Source of the DNA: Xanthomonas pisi DSM 18956
GTDB taxonomy: Bacteria > Pseudomonadota > Gammaproteobacteria > Xanthomonadales > Xanthomonadaceae
Length of the DNA stretch: 64,000 nucleotides
Direction: 5' to 3'
NCBI RefSeq assembly: GCF_001010415.1
Contig: NZ_JPLE01000017.1
Location: forward strand, 127,615 to 191,614
The notes below the pieces were generated by a model. It was not told where the DNA came from and did no database searches. It saw only the letters and a program-made list of their open reading frames with translations. Shown in pieces: positions 20,706 to 29,571 of this stretch. The translations under genes and the position numbers were made by a program. Numbering within the stretch: position 1 is the first letter of the stretch; each line of letters starts with the position of its first letter.

Positions 20706-21809
20706 TCATTGCAGCGCAGCACAAGGCAGCTGCGGCAATGCGCCGCCGTTGACCGCGTCGGCAATGGCCGCATCGCTGTCGGTGACATCGATCGCCCGCT
20801 CCACGTACCAGGCCGGGTTGTAGTAACTGTGCGCGTAACGTTCGCCGGCATCGCACAGAATGGTGACGATGGAGCCCTGCCGGCCTTCCTCGCGCATCCG
20901 CTGCGCGGCGTGCAGCACGCCGATGAAGTTGGTGCCGGTGGAACCGCCCACGCGACGGCCCAGGGTGGCGCTGACGTGGCGCATCGCCGCCAGGCTCAAG
21001 GCGTCTGGCACCTTGATCATTTCATCCACGCAGCTGGCAATGAAGCTCGATTCCACCCGCGGCCGGCCGATGCCTTCGATGCGCGAGCCGCCGGTGATCG
21101 CCAGCTCCTTGGGGCACTGCCCGTCCACCGCACGGCAGTAGCCGTCGAAGAACACCGACACTTCCGGGTCCACGCACAGGATGCGGGTGTGATGCCGGCG
21201 ATAGCGCACATAGCGCCCCAATGTGGCGCTGGTGCCGCCGGTGCCAGGGCTGCAGACGATCCAGTCGGGGATGGGGTGCGGCTCTTCGGCCAGCTGCTTG
21301 AAGATCGATTCGGCGATGTTGTTGTTGGCGCGCCAGTCGGTGGCGCGCTCGGCATAGGTGAACTGGTCCATGAAGTGCCCACCGGTCTCGCGCGCGAGCT
21401 GGTGCGAGGCGCTGTCCAGGTCGCAGGCGCGTTCCACCAGATGGCAGCGGCCACCCTGGAACTGAATCGCGGCAATCTTCTCCGGCGAGGTCGAGGCCGG
21501 CATCACCGCGATGAAGGGCACCCCCAGCAGGCGCGCGAAATAGGCCTCGGAAATCGCGGTCGAGCCACTGGACGCCTCGATCACCGGGCGCCCTGCACCC
21601 AACCAGCCGTTGGTCAGCGCATAGAGGAACAGCGAGCGCGCCAGCCGGTGCTTGAGGCTGCCGGTGGGGTGGCTGGACTCGTCCTTGAAGTACAGGTCGA
21701 TGCCTGGATAGCCCGGCAAATCCATCGGGATCAGATGGGTGTCGGCCGAACGATTGAAATCGGCCTCGATCTTCTGGATGGCGGCGGCCACCCACTGGCG
21801 CTGCGACAT
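20706..21809 (-). CDS. PLP-dependent cysteine synthase-like enzyme
   Basis: Fold-type II PLP enzyme of 367 residues related to O-acetylserine sulfhydrylase. The Schiff-base Lys53 is in PTGSLKHRLA, the phosphate-binding ASSGSTAISEA loop follows, and the GTGGTSATLGRYV glycine loop comes later. The enzyme is longer than CysK/CysM, with an extra C-terminal segment (CDAGERYAHSYYNPAWY). Members of this subgroup have been described as cysteine synthases or as L-cysteine desulfhydrases, and sequence alone does not decide. The ATG at 21809 has only a weak ribosome site; a GTG six bases upstream is an alternative. Confidence 0.82.
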   Translation of the reverse strand: MSQRQWVAAAIQKIEADFNRSADTHLIPMDLPGYPGIDLYFKDESSHPTGSLKHRLARSLFLYALTNGWLGAGRPVIEASSGSTAISEAYFARLLGVPFIAVMPASTSPEKIAAIQFQGGRCHLVERACDLDSASHQLARETGGHFMDQFTYAERATDWRANNNIAESIFKQLAEEPHPIPDWIVCSPGTGGTSATLGRYVRYRRHHTRILCVDPEVSVFFDGYCRAVDGQCPKELAITGGSRIEGIGRPRVESSFIASCVDEMIKVPDALSLAAMRHVSATLGRRVGGSTGTNFIGVLHAAQRMREEGRQGSIVTILCDAGERYAHSYYNPAWYVERAIDVTDSDAAIADAVNGGALPQLPCAALQ

Positions 21810-21940
21810 GGGCACGGGCGTGAAGCGAAAGAAGCGCCAATTCTACCGCTGCCAGGCGCACCGCCGGGGCCGGCGGTCAGTCGGCGGACAGTTGCAGGCC
21901 GGTGGTATGCTCGCAGCGTCATCTACCAACCCGACCGCCC

Positions 21941-22342
21941 GTGTTGCCTTGCCTGCTCCGCCTGCTGCTGTGCCTGTGCCTGGTCGCCAATACGGCCACC
22001 GGCGCGTGGGCGTCGGTGGGCATGGCGATGCCGGACAGGGTCATGCCGCAGGCGGCCACGCACACCGTGCAGGCGCACGTGGCGGCTGCGATGCCGTGCC
22101 ATGAGGCCATGCCAGCGGCCGATGCGGCGCGGTTGCCCGACACGACCAGACACCCGCACGCGCACGCCAGCGACTGCTGCAAGCTGGGCAGCTGCGACTG
22201 CCTGCAACACTGCAACCTGGCCTTGCTGACCCTGCCTGCGGTGCCGACGGGAATGCCCGGTCGTTCCGCGGTGCCTGCCGCCCTGGACGCAGGCCGCGGC
22301 AGCCCGGCACACGAGCAACCGGTTCGACCTCCCATCGGCTAA
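21941..22342 (+). CDS. copL: Copper resistance regulator CopL
   Basis: Small Cys/His-rich exported protein that begins the copLAB operon; in Xanthomonas CopL is required for copper-induced expression of copA and copB. The 133-residue product has a hydrophobic leader (LPCLLRLLLCLCLVANTA). After it come metal-ligand clusters: CHEAMP, HPHAHASDCC and SCDCLQHC. The start is uncertain. I prefer the GTG at 21941 because a TATGCT that could be a -10 element lies at 21906-21911, which would leave the alternative GTG at 21902 untranscribed. There is no clear ribosome site. copA follows 223 bases later on the same strand. Confidence 0.78.
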   Translation: MLPCLLRLLLCLCLVANTATGAWASVGMAMPDRVMPQAATHTVQAHVAAAMPCHEAMPAADAARLPDTTRHPHAHASDCCKLGSCDCLQHCNLALLTLPAVPTGMPGRSAVPAALDAGRGSPAHEQPVRPPIG

Positions 22343-22565
22343 CGGCCGACACGACACGACGCGCTCCACCAGGCGGGGTCGCCGATGCACGGCATCGGTG
22401 GTCACTGCGCGCGCCCGCGCAGCAGGCGCACCGCATGCCTCGCCCAATGCGCGCGCGCCGTGCCTGTCGGCCCTTCCCATGCATGCTTCGCCCCGCGTCC
22501 CTGCACGCGGGATTTCCCAGCGATGCGCTGCGTCTGCCTGCTGTTGCAGACGCGCCGGAGGTGAC

Positions 22566-24362
22566 ATGTCTTCCGATTCCCCTGTGTTCGATCCAACCTC
22601 CCCGCCCGCCCCAGGCCGGCGCCGTTTCGTGCAGAGCCTGGCCCTGGGCGGTCTTGCCGCCGGTGCCGGGCTGTGGCGTGCCGACGCGCGTGCGGCCGGC
22701 GCGGTGACCACGCCGGTCCTTCGCGGTAGCAGCCAGTCGCTGCAGATCGGCCGCCTGCCGGTCAATTTCACCGGGCGCACGCGCCCTGCCATCGCCGTCA
22801 ACCAGAGCCTGCCTGCGCCCACGCTGCGCTGGCGCGAGGGCGATACGGTGAGCGTGCGCGTGCGCAACGCGCTGACCGACCAGCCCACCTCGGTGCACTG
22901 GCACGGCCTGCTGCTGCCGGCCAACATGGACGGCGTGCCCGGCATGAGCTTCGATGGCATCGCGCCGGGCCAGGAGTATCACTACCGCTTCGCACTGCGC
23001 CAATCCGGCACTTACTGGTACCACAGCCACTCGATGTTCCAGGAGCAGGCCGGCCTGTATGGCGCCATCGTCATCGACCCGCTGACACCGCCGCCGTACC
23101 GCCACGATCGTGAGCATGTGGTGCTGTTGTCGGACTGGACCGATCTCGACCCGGCGGCGTTGTTCCGCCGCCTGAAACAGATGCCCAGCCATGACAACTA
23201 TGCGCAGCGCACGGTGGGCGACTTCCTGCGCGATGCGCGCGAAGACGGCCTGCGCGCGACACTGGCCGACCGTGGCATGTGGGGCCGCATGCGCATGACG
23301 CCCACCGACCTGTCGGACGTCAACGCCAACACCTACACCTACCTGCTTAACGGCGTGGCGCCGGCCGGCAACTGGACCGGGGTATTCACTCCCGGCGAAA
23401 AGGTGTTGCTGCGTTTCATCAATGGCTCGTCGATGACCTACTTCGACATCCGCATCCCCGGCCTGCGCATGACCGTTGTCGCCGCCGACGGCCAGTACGT
23501 GCATCCGGTCAGCGTGGACGAACTACGGATTGCCGCGGCAGAAACCTTCGATGTGCTCGTCGAGCCCACCGGGCAGGACGCATTCACGCTGTTTGCGCAG
23601 GACATGGGCCGCACCGGATTCGCCTGCGGCACGCTGGCCGTACGCCATGGCCTGCGAGCGCCGATTCCCGCACTGGACCCACGCGCGATCCTGACCATGC
23701 AGGACATGGGACATGGCGATGGCATGGCGCATGCCGATCACGCCATGCACGCCGGCGCAGCGATGCAGGGCGACCCCCATGCCGCACATGCGATGCCGAT
23801 GCCGGCCCAGCACGCGCAAGACAGCGCAGCGGACAAGACACCCCACCACCACGCCAGCGAAGATGGCAATGCCTTGATCGACATGCGCAGCAATGCAACC
23901 GCACCGCGCCTGCACGACCCCGGCGTGGGCCTGCGCGACAACGGACGTCGCGTGCTGTGTTATGGCGACCTGCACAGCCTGTTCGAGGATCCGGATGGTC
24001 GCGCGCCCGGTCGCGAGATCGAGCTGCATCTGACCGGCCACATGGAAAAATTCGCCTGGTCCTTCGACGGCATCGCCTTCGCCTCGGCCGACCCACTGCG
24101 GCTGCGCTACGGCGAGCGGCTACGCATCGTGCTGGTCAACGACACCATGATGCAGCACCCCATCCACCTGCACGGCATGTGGAGCGACCTGGAAGATGCC
24201 GACGGCAATTTCCAGGTCCGCAAACACACCATCGACATGCCGCCCGGCACGCGCCGCACCTATCGCGTGCGTGCGGATGCGCTCGGCCGTTGGGCCTACC
24301 ACTGTCACCTGCTGTACCACATGGAAGCAGGCATGATGCGCGAAGTGCGGGTGGAAGCATGA
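22566..24362 (+). CDS. copA: Multicopper oxidase CopA
   Basis: Periplasmic multicopper oxidase of 598 residues that oxidises and sequesters copper. It carries a Tat signal (RRRFVQSLALGG, twin Arg near 18-20). All four copper-ligand motifs are present: HWHG, YHSH, HPIHLHG and HCHLLYHMEAGM. Between the cupredoxin domains lies a Met/His-rich stretch (MQDMGHGDGMAHADHAMHAG and onwards) likely to bind Cu(I). GGAGG precedes the ATG. The stop overlaps the copB start by four bases (ATGA). The order copL-copA-copB is the classical Xanthomonas chromosomal or plasmid copper locus. Confidence 0.95.
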   Translation: MSSDSPVFDPTSPPAPGRRRFVQSLALGGLAAGAGLWRADARAAGAVTTPVLRGSSQSLQIGRLPVNFTGRTRPAIAVNQSLPAPTLRWREGDTVSVRVRNALTDQPTSVHWHGLLLPANMDGVPGMSFDGIAPGQEYHYRFALRQSGTYWYHSHSMFQEQAGLYGAIVIDPLTPPPYRHDREHVVLLSDWTDLDPAALFRRLKQMPSHDNYAQRTVGDFLRDAREDGLRATLADRGMWGRMRMTPTDLSDVNANTYTYLLNGVAPAGNWTGVFTPGEKVLLRFINGSSMTYFDIRIPGLRMTVVAADGQYVHPVSVDELRIAAAETFDVLVEPTGQDAFTLFAQDMGRTGFACGTLAVRHGLRAPIPALDPRAILTMQDMGHGDGMAHADHAMHAGAAMQGDPHAAHAMPMPAQHAQDSAADKTPHHHASEDGNALIDMRSNATAPRLHDPGVGLRDNGRRVLCYGDLHSLFEDPDGRAPGREIELHLTGHMEKFAWSFDGIAFASADPLRLRYGERLRIVLVNDTMMQHPIHLHGMWSDLEDADGNFQVRKHTIDMPPGTRRTYRVRADALGRWAYHCHLLYHMEAGMMREVRVEA

Positions 24363-25633
24363 GCGCGTTAGGTCTACGCCCATTGTTAGTGAGCATGTGG
24401 GTGTTGAGTGCGTCATTGGCTGCGCAGGAGCACGTGGATGCGGCGGGTAGCGACGCGGCGCACGATGCGCATGCGCATGCGATGCAGACGACCTCTAACG
24501 CTGGCGATGTAGATTTGCCAAGGGCGGCAGCGCCGGATGCGGCGTCGGCAACTGCACAGGACAGCATGCCTGGGATGGAGATGCCCCACGCGCACATGCA
24601 GCACGCCGACCAGACGCCAACGCCGGCAGAAGCCCCTGCTCGCGACGCCGCGAAACCTGCTACGCACACGGAGGCATCGGTACTGCGCCATGCCGAGACA
24701 CGAGAATCCGACCTCGCGCCGCCCACGGTTGACAGCACCATGTCGCACGCGGGCATGGACCATGGATCGATGGATCACGCGGCGATGGATCACGCATCGA
24801 TGACGGCAGGCCCTGCGCAGCAGGCGCCGATGGAGCACCCACCCATGGACCATGCCCGGATGCATCACGACGCAGCAGCCGACATGCCGATGCAAACGCA
24901 TGCTTCCCCACATCGCGCCGCACTGCCACGCGAACCGATCCCAGAGCCAACCGCCGAGGACATTGCCGCGGCGTTCGCACCGCTGCACAGCCACGCGATG
25001 CATGGGACGGGAGTCAACCGCTACGTGCTGCTCGATCGGCTGGAGGCCTTCGACACCGATCGCGCCAGCGGCCAGCAATGGGAGGCGCGCGCGTGGATCG
25101 GCGGAGATATCGACCGAGTGTGGTTACGCAGCGAAGGCGAGCGCCAGCGGGGGCGTACGCAAGACGCATCGGTCGAAGCGTTCTACGGCCATGCCGTCTC
25201 GCCATGGTGGGATGTCCTGGTGGGCGTGCGTCAGGACATCGGCACCGATCATCGCAGTTGGGCAGCGTTCGGCGTACAAGGCCTGGCGCCGTACAAGTTC
25301 GAAACCGAGGCCACTCTCTTTGTCGGTAGCGGCGGTCGCGCGGTCGTGCGACTGGAAGGCGAATACGACGTCCTGCTGACCAACCGCCTGATCCTGCAAC
25401 CGCGCATGGAAGCAGACATCGCACTGAGCGAGGACAGGCAACGCGGCATCGACCGCGGGCTGGACCAGCTCGAAGCAGGCGTGCGAATCCGCTACGAAAT
25501 CACGCGCCGGTTTGCGCCCTATATCGGCTGGGTGCATCACCGCAGCTTCGGCGACCGGACCCCGCGCGCGACGCTGGACGACGAACCGGCACGCGACAGC
25601 CGCTTCATCGCCGGCGTGCGCATCTGGTTTTGA
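24359..25633 (+). CDS. copB: Outer membrane copper resistance protein CopB
   Basis: A 424-residue copper resistance protein of the outer membrane. After a signal peptide (ending near SLAAQ) comes a long Met/His-rich, low-complexity region. It has repeats of MDHxxMDHAxMDH type at about 128-150 and further M/H clusters up to about residue 185, which would bind copper. The last 240 residues form the conserved CopB beta-barrel domain (NRYVLLDRLEAFDTD, RIRYEITRRFAPYIGWVHH) ending in FIAGVRIWF with a C-terminal Phe. It starts inside the copA stop and should be coupled to it. Confidence 0.94.
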   Translation: MSALGLRPLLVSMWVLSASLAAQEHVDAAGSDAAHDAHAHAMQTTSNAGDVDLPRAAAPDAASATAQDSMPGMEMPHAHMQHADQTPTPAEAPARDAAKPATHTEASVLRHAETRESDLAPPTVDSTMSHAGMDHGSMDHAAMDHASMTAGPAQQAPMEHPPMDHARMHHDAAADMPMQTHASPHRAALPREPIPEPTAEDIAAAFAPLHSHAMHGTGVNRYVLLDRLEAFDTDRASGQQWEARAWIGGDIDRVWLRSEGERQRGRTQDASVEAFYGHAVSPWWDVLVGVRQDIGTDHRSWAAFGVQGLAPYKFETEATLFVGSGGRAVVRLEGEYDVLLTNRLILQPRMEADIALSEDRQRGIDRGLDQLEAGVRIRYEITRRFAPYIGWVHHRSFGDRTPRATLDDEPARDSRFIAGVRIWF

Positions 25634-25846
25634 ACTGGCCGCAGCACCGCGCATCGGTGTGGCGGCCCATCCCAAAGTGCACGGCCGACATGCACGCAGA
25701 CGCAGACATGAACCGCTGACCGCCAGCGCGGCGTCCAGATCACCGGCACGCACGATGCAGACACGCCGACCACCATGGTCTGGCTAACATCGGCGTCCAC
25801 GACAGCGCCGACCTGTCCCCCCAAGACGTTCTACGAGGAACCCAAC

Positions 25847-26371
25847 ATGGCTTTGACCGATCTCAATCACGTTCCCGGCGCCAGCACCGCGCCCGCCGAA
25901 ACCAGCGGTTTCGTGTTCAACCACACCATGCTGCGCATCAAGGATGCGCAGCGCTCGCTGGATTTCTACACGCGTGTGCTCGGCTTCCGCCTGCTGGATG
26001 CGCGCCACTTCGCCGAGGCGGAATTCAGCCTGTACTTTCTCGCATTGCTGCCGCTGGACACCGCGATTCCAGACGACGACGCAGCGCGCCGTCTGTGGAT
26101 GGCCGGCATCCCCGGCGTGCTGGAACTCACCCATAACCACGGCACCGAAACCCAGGACGGTCCGGTCTATCACGACGGCAACAGCGACCCACGCGGCTTC
26201 GGCCATATCTGCGTCTCGGTACCGGACATCCACGCCGCCTGCGCACGCTTCGACAGCCTCGGCGTGACCTACCAAAAACGCCTGGAAGACGGCCGCATGA
26301 AGCACCTGGCCTTCATCAAGGACCCGGACGGCTATTGGGTGGAGATCATTTCCAATACGCCTTTGGCGTGA
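25847..26371 (+). CDS. gloA: Lactoylglutathione lyase (glyoxalase I)
   Basis: Metal-dependent isomerase of 174 residues that converts the methylglyoxal-glutathione adduct to S-lactoylglutathione. The four metal ligands of the vicinal oxygen chelate fold are visible: His in FNHTMLRIKD, Glu in LELTHNHGTE, His in GFGHICVSV and Glu in YWVEIISN. The length and the long form of the first module (LGFRLLDARHFAEAEFSLYF) match the zinc-type, eukaryote-like GloA found in Xanthomonas and Pseudomonas. The start is the ATG at 25847, with GAGGAA upstream. It follows copB on the same strand but 213 bases away, so it is probably its own unit. Confidence 0.94.
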   Translation: MALTDLNHVPGASTAPAETSGFVFNHTMLRIKDAQRSLDFYTRVLGFRLLDARHFAEAEFSLYFLALLPLDTAIPDDDAARRLWMAGIPGVLELTHNHGTETQDGPVYHDGNSDPRGFGHICVSVPDIHAACARFDSLGVTYQKRLEDGRMKHLAFIKDPDGYWVEIISNTPLA

Positions 26372-26391
26372 GCAGACAGTCCACCAGATAA

Positions 26392-26407
26392 CGCTGAAGC
26401 TTCAGCG
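26392..26407. repeat. Perfect 16-base palindrome after gloA
   Basis: CGCTGAAGCTTCAGCG is fully self-complementary and sits 20 bases after the gloA stop. It could be part of a terminator, but it has no loop or T-run. Confidence 0.4.
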
Positions 26408-26571
26408 GATGCGGGATGCAACAGGAGGAATGCAGACTCGAAGCCCCCGCCCCCTCGCCTGGAAGCCCCAAGCCCGGTAGATAGCCTGGCTCTGCAAGAC
26501 CCGGCGCGACGACTGGACACATCGCCGCGCTGGAGTAGACTTTCGCCGCCCTCCGCAATGGATGCACCCCA

Positions 26572-27474
26572 ATGCTCGTCAGGAAGATTCCGCTGATCCT
26601 TGCATTAGCGATGCTCGCCGCCTGCAAACCGGCGGCAACGGACGCCAGAGCTCCGAAGACAACCGCCGCCCCGACCAGCGCCACCCCCAAACCCTCAGAC
26701 AAGGACGCTTCTCCCATGCAGGATGCAACCCAGGGTTCCACCCAACAGCTCCAGCCGCCCCGTCCGGATAGCGTGCTGTATTTCATCAGCAACGTCGATG
26801 GCGACGGGGCATTGTCTTACGAGATTGCCAATGGCAGCTGGATCCATTTCTGGTACGGCTTGCAGTTCCAACTTGAGGGTACGCGTTACTACACCGGCTT
26901 TGCCTGGAAGACCCCCCAGCTGTTCGGGGCCGAGCGCGAGAACCACTATCCCGCACCGGAAACCAAGGTGACCTTGGCCCACTCCACCTTCGTCACCAGC
27001 GAACCGGGCAGCAAGTCGCCCTGGAAATTTTTCGGCGCAGAGCTGTACATCGGCGAATTCGGCGGAATGGAAAAAGGCAACACGGTCGACACGACACGCA
27101 AGCCACAGACCGTTGTCACCGACGATGGCCGGCTGGTCCTGACCGTGCCGACGTGGAGTCTGCAGTCGGGCGTAAGAATCCTTTACTACGACGTACTCGT
27201 ATTCAACCCGAAGGAAACCGAGGACGTCGACGACACACATTGGACCTATCTCGGCAACGTTCCGGCCGGTGAGGACAATAGTGCCGATTGTAGCGAGGAC
27301 GCGCCTGGGAAAATCCCCTGTATCAAGAACAGCAGTACGCTTGAATTTGTTCCGCAAGCCGGCCTGCCCAAGCTGCGAGTAACCGTTTCGGCCGGCCCGC
27401 CGACGAGCGGGGGTGACGAAACGGTTGTATACCGGTACGATGCTGCCCAGAAATCGTATCTGCCGACCCCTTAA
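26572..27474 (+). CDS. Lipoprotein, probable T4SS-effector immunity protein
   Basis: A 300-residue lipoprotein with a clear lipobox (LAMLAACK, lipidated Cys18). Lys at +2 is compatible with outer-membrane retention facing the periplasm. A Thr/Pro/Ala-rich linker (19-65) is followed by a globular domain of unknown family with many aromatic residues (FISNVDGDG, WIHFWYGLQF, FAWKTPQLFG) and a late Cys pair. It precedes, by 79 bases and on the same strand, a gene for a secreted peptidoglycan hydrolase with an XVIPCD-type tail. In the Xanthomonas antibacterial type IV system each such effector has a cognate periplasmic lipoprotein (X-Tfi) beside it, so this is the likely inhibitor. The role comes from context and topology; I do not recognise the fold. 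Confidence 0.72.
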   Translation: MLVRKIPLILALAMLAACKPAATDARAPKTTAAPTSATPKPSDKDASPMQDATQGSTQQLQPPRPDSVLYFISNVDGDGALSYEIANGSWIHFWYGLQFQLEGTRYYTGFAWKTPQLFGAERENHYPAPETKVTLAHSTFVTSEPGSKSPWKFFGAELYIGEFGGMEKGNTVDTTRKPQTVVTDDGRLVLTVPTWSLQSGVRILYYDVLVFNPKETEDVDDTHWTYLGNVPAGEDNSADCSEDAPGKIPCIKNSSTLEFVPQAGLPKLRVTVSAGPPTSGGDETVVYRYDAAQKSYLPTP

Positions 27475-27553
27475 TACAGGACCAAAGGAATTGGTTCGGG
27501 CGGCTTACCGCTGCAGCCGCGTGGCTGCAGCACTCAATCAAGGATCTTGAGCG

Positions 27554-29437
27554 ATGCCGACGAACTACTCACGAGCCCAAGTGCTCGATATCATCGAACG
27601 CGAAGCGATCGAGCGGAATATCCCACGTGACGACTTCCTGCGTTTTGCCCACGTAGAGACCGGCGGCAACTTCAACGAGTTGGCCAGCCGCGGGGCCAGT
27701 GGTGCAAAAGGACTATTCCAGTTCACCCCCCGAACCGCCGGCGAGTACGGTATTGCTGGACGCGAGCTGGACGCGGTGGTCAATACGGATGCAGCCGCGC
27801 GGCTGTACCTGGATAACCGCGCAACCCTGGTCGACCGACACGAACGCGATGGCCGGCCTTACCTGTCGGGTAAATCGGCGCCTGATGGCCTGGACATGTA
27901 TATGGCCCATCAGCAGGGCGCGAGCGGTTACCGCTCTCTTCAGACCGCAATCGCCACGGGATCTTTCGGGCTAGGGAGCACACGCGCCAACATCCTCAAC
28001 AATGTTGGCGAGAAAGAACTGAAGTCCCTGACCGGCGTGGATGCTGCGACGTTCCAGCGTATGTCCGACAAAGACATGGCGCAAACGTTTGTCCAGTATT
28101 GGGATACGAAGATGGACCGTATCCGCATTCCTGAAAAAGGCATTGCTCCCGTTTCGGAAAATCGGCAGGTGCAATCGCCGACACAGTCGGTATCCGCGCA
28201 ACAACAGAAGCCTGATGGACAGGGCATTGCGCTCAATGCCGCCTACGATCTCACCGTCAAATATGACCATGTCAAGTACGGTTTTGGCTCCAAGGACCCA
28301 AATCAAGGCAAGGTCGATTGTTCTGGTTGGGTCGTGGAAATGCAGAACGCCACCATGGACGAGATCAATCAGGGGGCCGGCAAAGCAGTATTTACCGACA
28401 AGCAAAAATTCAATCCCAACTTAACCAGTGCATCTGAGTTACTGCGCAAATCGGAGCAGCGTTCTGGTGTCCTGATCGAGGGCAAGGACGTCACTGCCGA
28501 CAAGCTCAAGGAAGGCATGATCATCGGCGAGGACAATGGCTCACTGGGTTGGGACAAGGGGCGCTACAAGGGCATCGACCACATCACCATGGTGGTGCGG
28601 GACCCCAAGGATGGCGAGCTCAAGATCAGCCAATCGCGGGGCGGCGAGGGTGTCGAGCTCAGCTCGCTGGACGCCTACCTTGAACGCAAGCACGCCAAGG
28701 GCGTCAAGCTCTATGCCAGCGACCCGCTTTCCGAGGCGCGCGAGTTGCTGCAGGACCGCAGCCAAAGCAAGCAGCAGTCTCACGACGGCAACGCACACAA
28801 ACCTGCGCCTGTGCAGGCTGCGGCAGAAACATCTGGGGTGCTACGCGAAAAGTCGCATGGCGCTGAAGTTCTGAAGTTGCAGCAGACCTTGCAGCAGTTG
28901 GGCTACAAGGACGCAAGGGGCAATGAACTCAGCGCCGACGGCGCCTATGGCCAGCGAACGGGTGAGGCGGTCAAAGCCTTCCAGCGTGCACACGGACTGC
29001 AGGATGATGGCGTCGTTGGCGGCGATACGCTCAAGGCACTGAAGCAGGCCGAGAAGACGCCGTTGCTGTCGGAAAAAACCAATCCCGATAATCCGTTGTA
29101 CAACCAGGCGGTGAGCAAGCTGGAACAGTTGGGTCCGCATGCATTCGCCGACCGTCGCGCGTTGGAGAATGCGGCGGGTTCCTTGGCGTTCGAAGCCAAG
29201 GTCAGCGGTCTGCAACGCATCGACGCGGTGATGCAGAGCAAGGACGGCAACGGACTGTTCGCGGTACAGGGTCAGCCAAACGACCCGGCGCACCAGCGGA
29301 TCTATACCGACAAGGCAGGCGCTGCAGAACGCCCATTGGAGCAAAGCAGCAATGCCGTACGGCAGGACGCGCAGTCGCAAACGCAGGTCCAGGATCAGCA
29401 AGAACAGCAACGTAGCCAGGCACGCCAAGTAGGCTGA
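27554..29437 (+). CDS. Probable X-T4SS antibacterial effector, bifunctional peptidoglycan hydrolase
   Basis: A 627-residue protein without signal peptide, read as a killer delivered to rival bacteria by the Xanthomonas type IV system. Four parts are visible. (1) A lysozyme/transglycosylase-like domain, about 1-125, with candidate catalytic Glu35 (AHVETGGNF), GAKGLFQFTPR and YMAHQQGASGY. (2) An NlpC/P60- or CHAP-like domain, about 228-390, with Cys256 (KVDCSGWV) and His343 (GIDHITMVV). (3) A peptidoglycan-binding domain, about 430-497 (SHGAEVLKLQQTLQQLGY). (4) An XVIPCD-like tail, about 507-627, with NPLYNQAV, GLFAVQGQPNDPAH and a Gln-rich end. The lipoprotein upstream is its likely immunity partner. 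The domain calls are by motif. The secretion genes are not in the window. Confidence 0.8.
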   Translation: MPTNYSRAQVLDIIEREAIERNIPRDDFLRFAHVETGGNFNELASRGASGAKGLFQFTPRTAGEYGIAGRELDAVVNTDAAARLYLDNRATLVDRHERDGRPYLSGKSAPDGLDMYMAHQQGASGYRSLQTAIATGSFGLGSTRANILNNVGEKELKSLTGVDAATFQRMSDKDMAQTFVQYWDTKMDRIRIPEKGIAPVSENRQVQSPTQSVSAQQQKPDGQGIALNAAYDLTVKYDHVKYGFGSKDPNQGKVDCSGWVVEMQNATMDEINQGAGKAVFTDKQKFNPNLTSASELLRKSEQRSGVLIEGKDVTADKLKEGMIIGEDNGSLGWDKGRYKGIDHITMVVRDPKDGELKISQSRGGEGVELSSLDAYLERKHAKGVKLYASDPLSEARELLQDRSQSKQQSHDGNAHKPAPVQAAAETSGVLREKSHGAEVLKLQQTLQQLGYKDARGNELSADGAYGQRTGEAVKAFQRAHGLQDDGVVGGDTLKALKQAEKTPLLSEKTNPDNPLYNQAVSKLEQLGPHAFADRRALENAAGSLAFEAKVSGLQRIDAVMQSKDGNGLFAVQGQPNDPAHQRIYTDKAGAAERPLEQSSNAVRQDAQSQTQVQDQQEQQRSQARQVG

Positions 29438-29460
29438 TGCATCCGCAATCCGGAAAGACG

Positions 29461-29494
29461 GAACGGGCACTGATCGATGGATCAGTGCCCGTTC
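29461..29494 (+). terminator. Perfect 15-pair hairpin after the effector gene
   Basis: GAACGGGCACTGATC (29461-29475) and GATCAGTGCCCGTTC (29480-29494) pair exactly over a GATG loop. No T-run follows, so it may be a terminator or an RNA 3'-end stabiliser. It lies between the effector gene and a convergent gene. Confidence 0.65.
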
Positions 29495-29571
29495 TGGTTC
29501 AAGGATACGCTGATGACGATTTTTATGGATCGCCGTAGCGCTCGGATGCCTGACGTCACACGACCCGACAA

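Noticed and set aside
18564..22229. A 1221-codon open frame on the plus strand across the M3 peptidase and cysteine-synthase-like genes
   Set aside because: It lies antisense to two clear enzymes, has no motif of its own, and is the kind of shadow frame produced by third-position GC bias.
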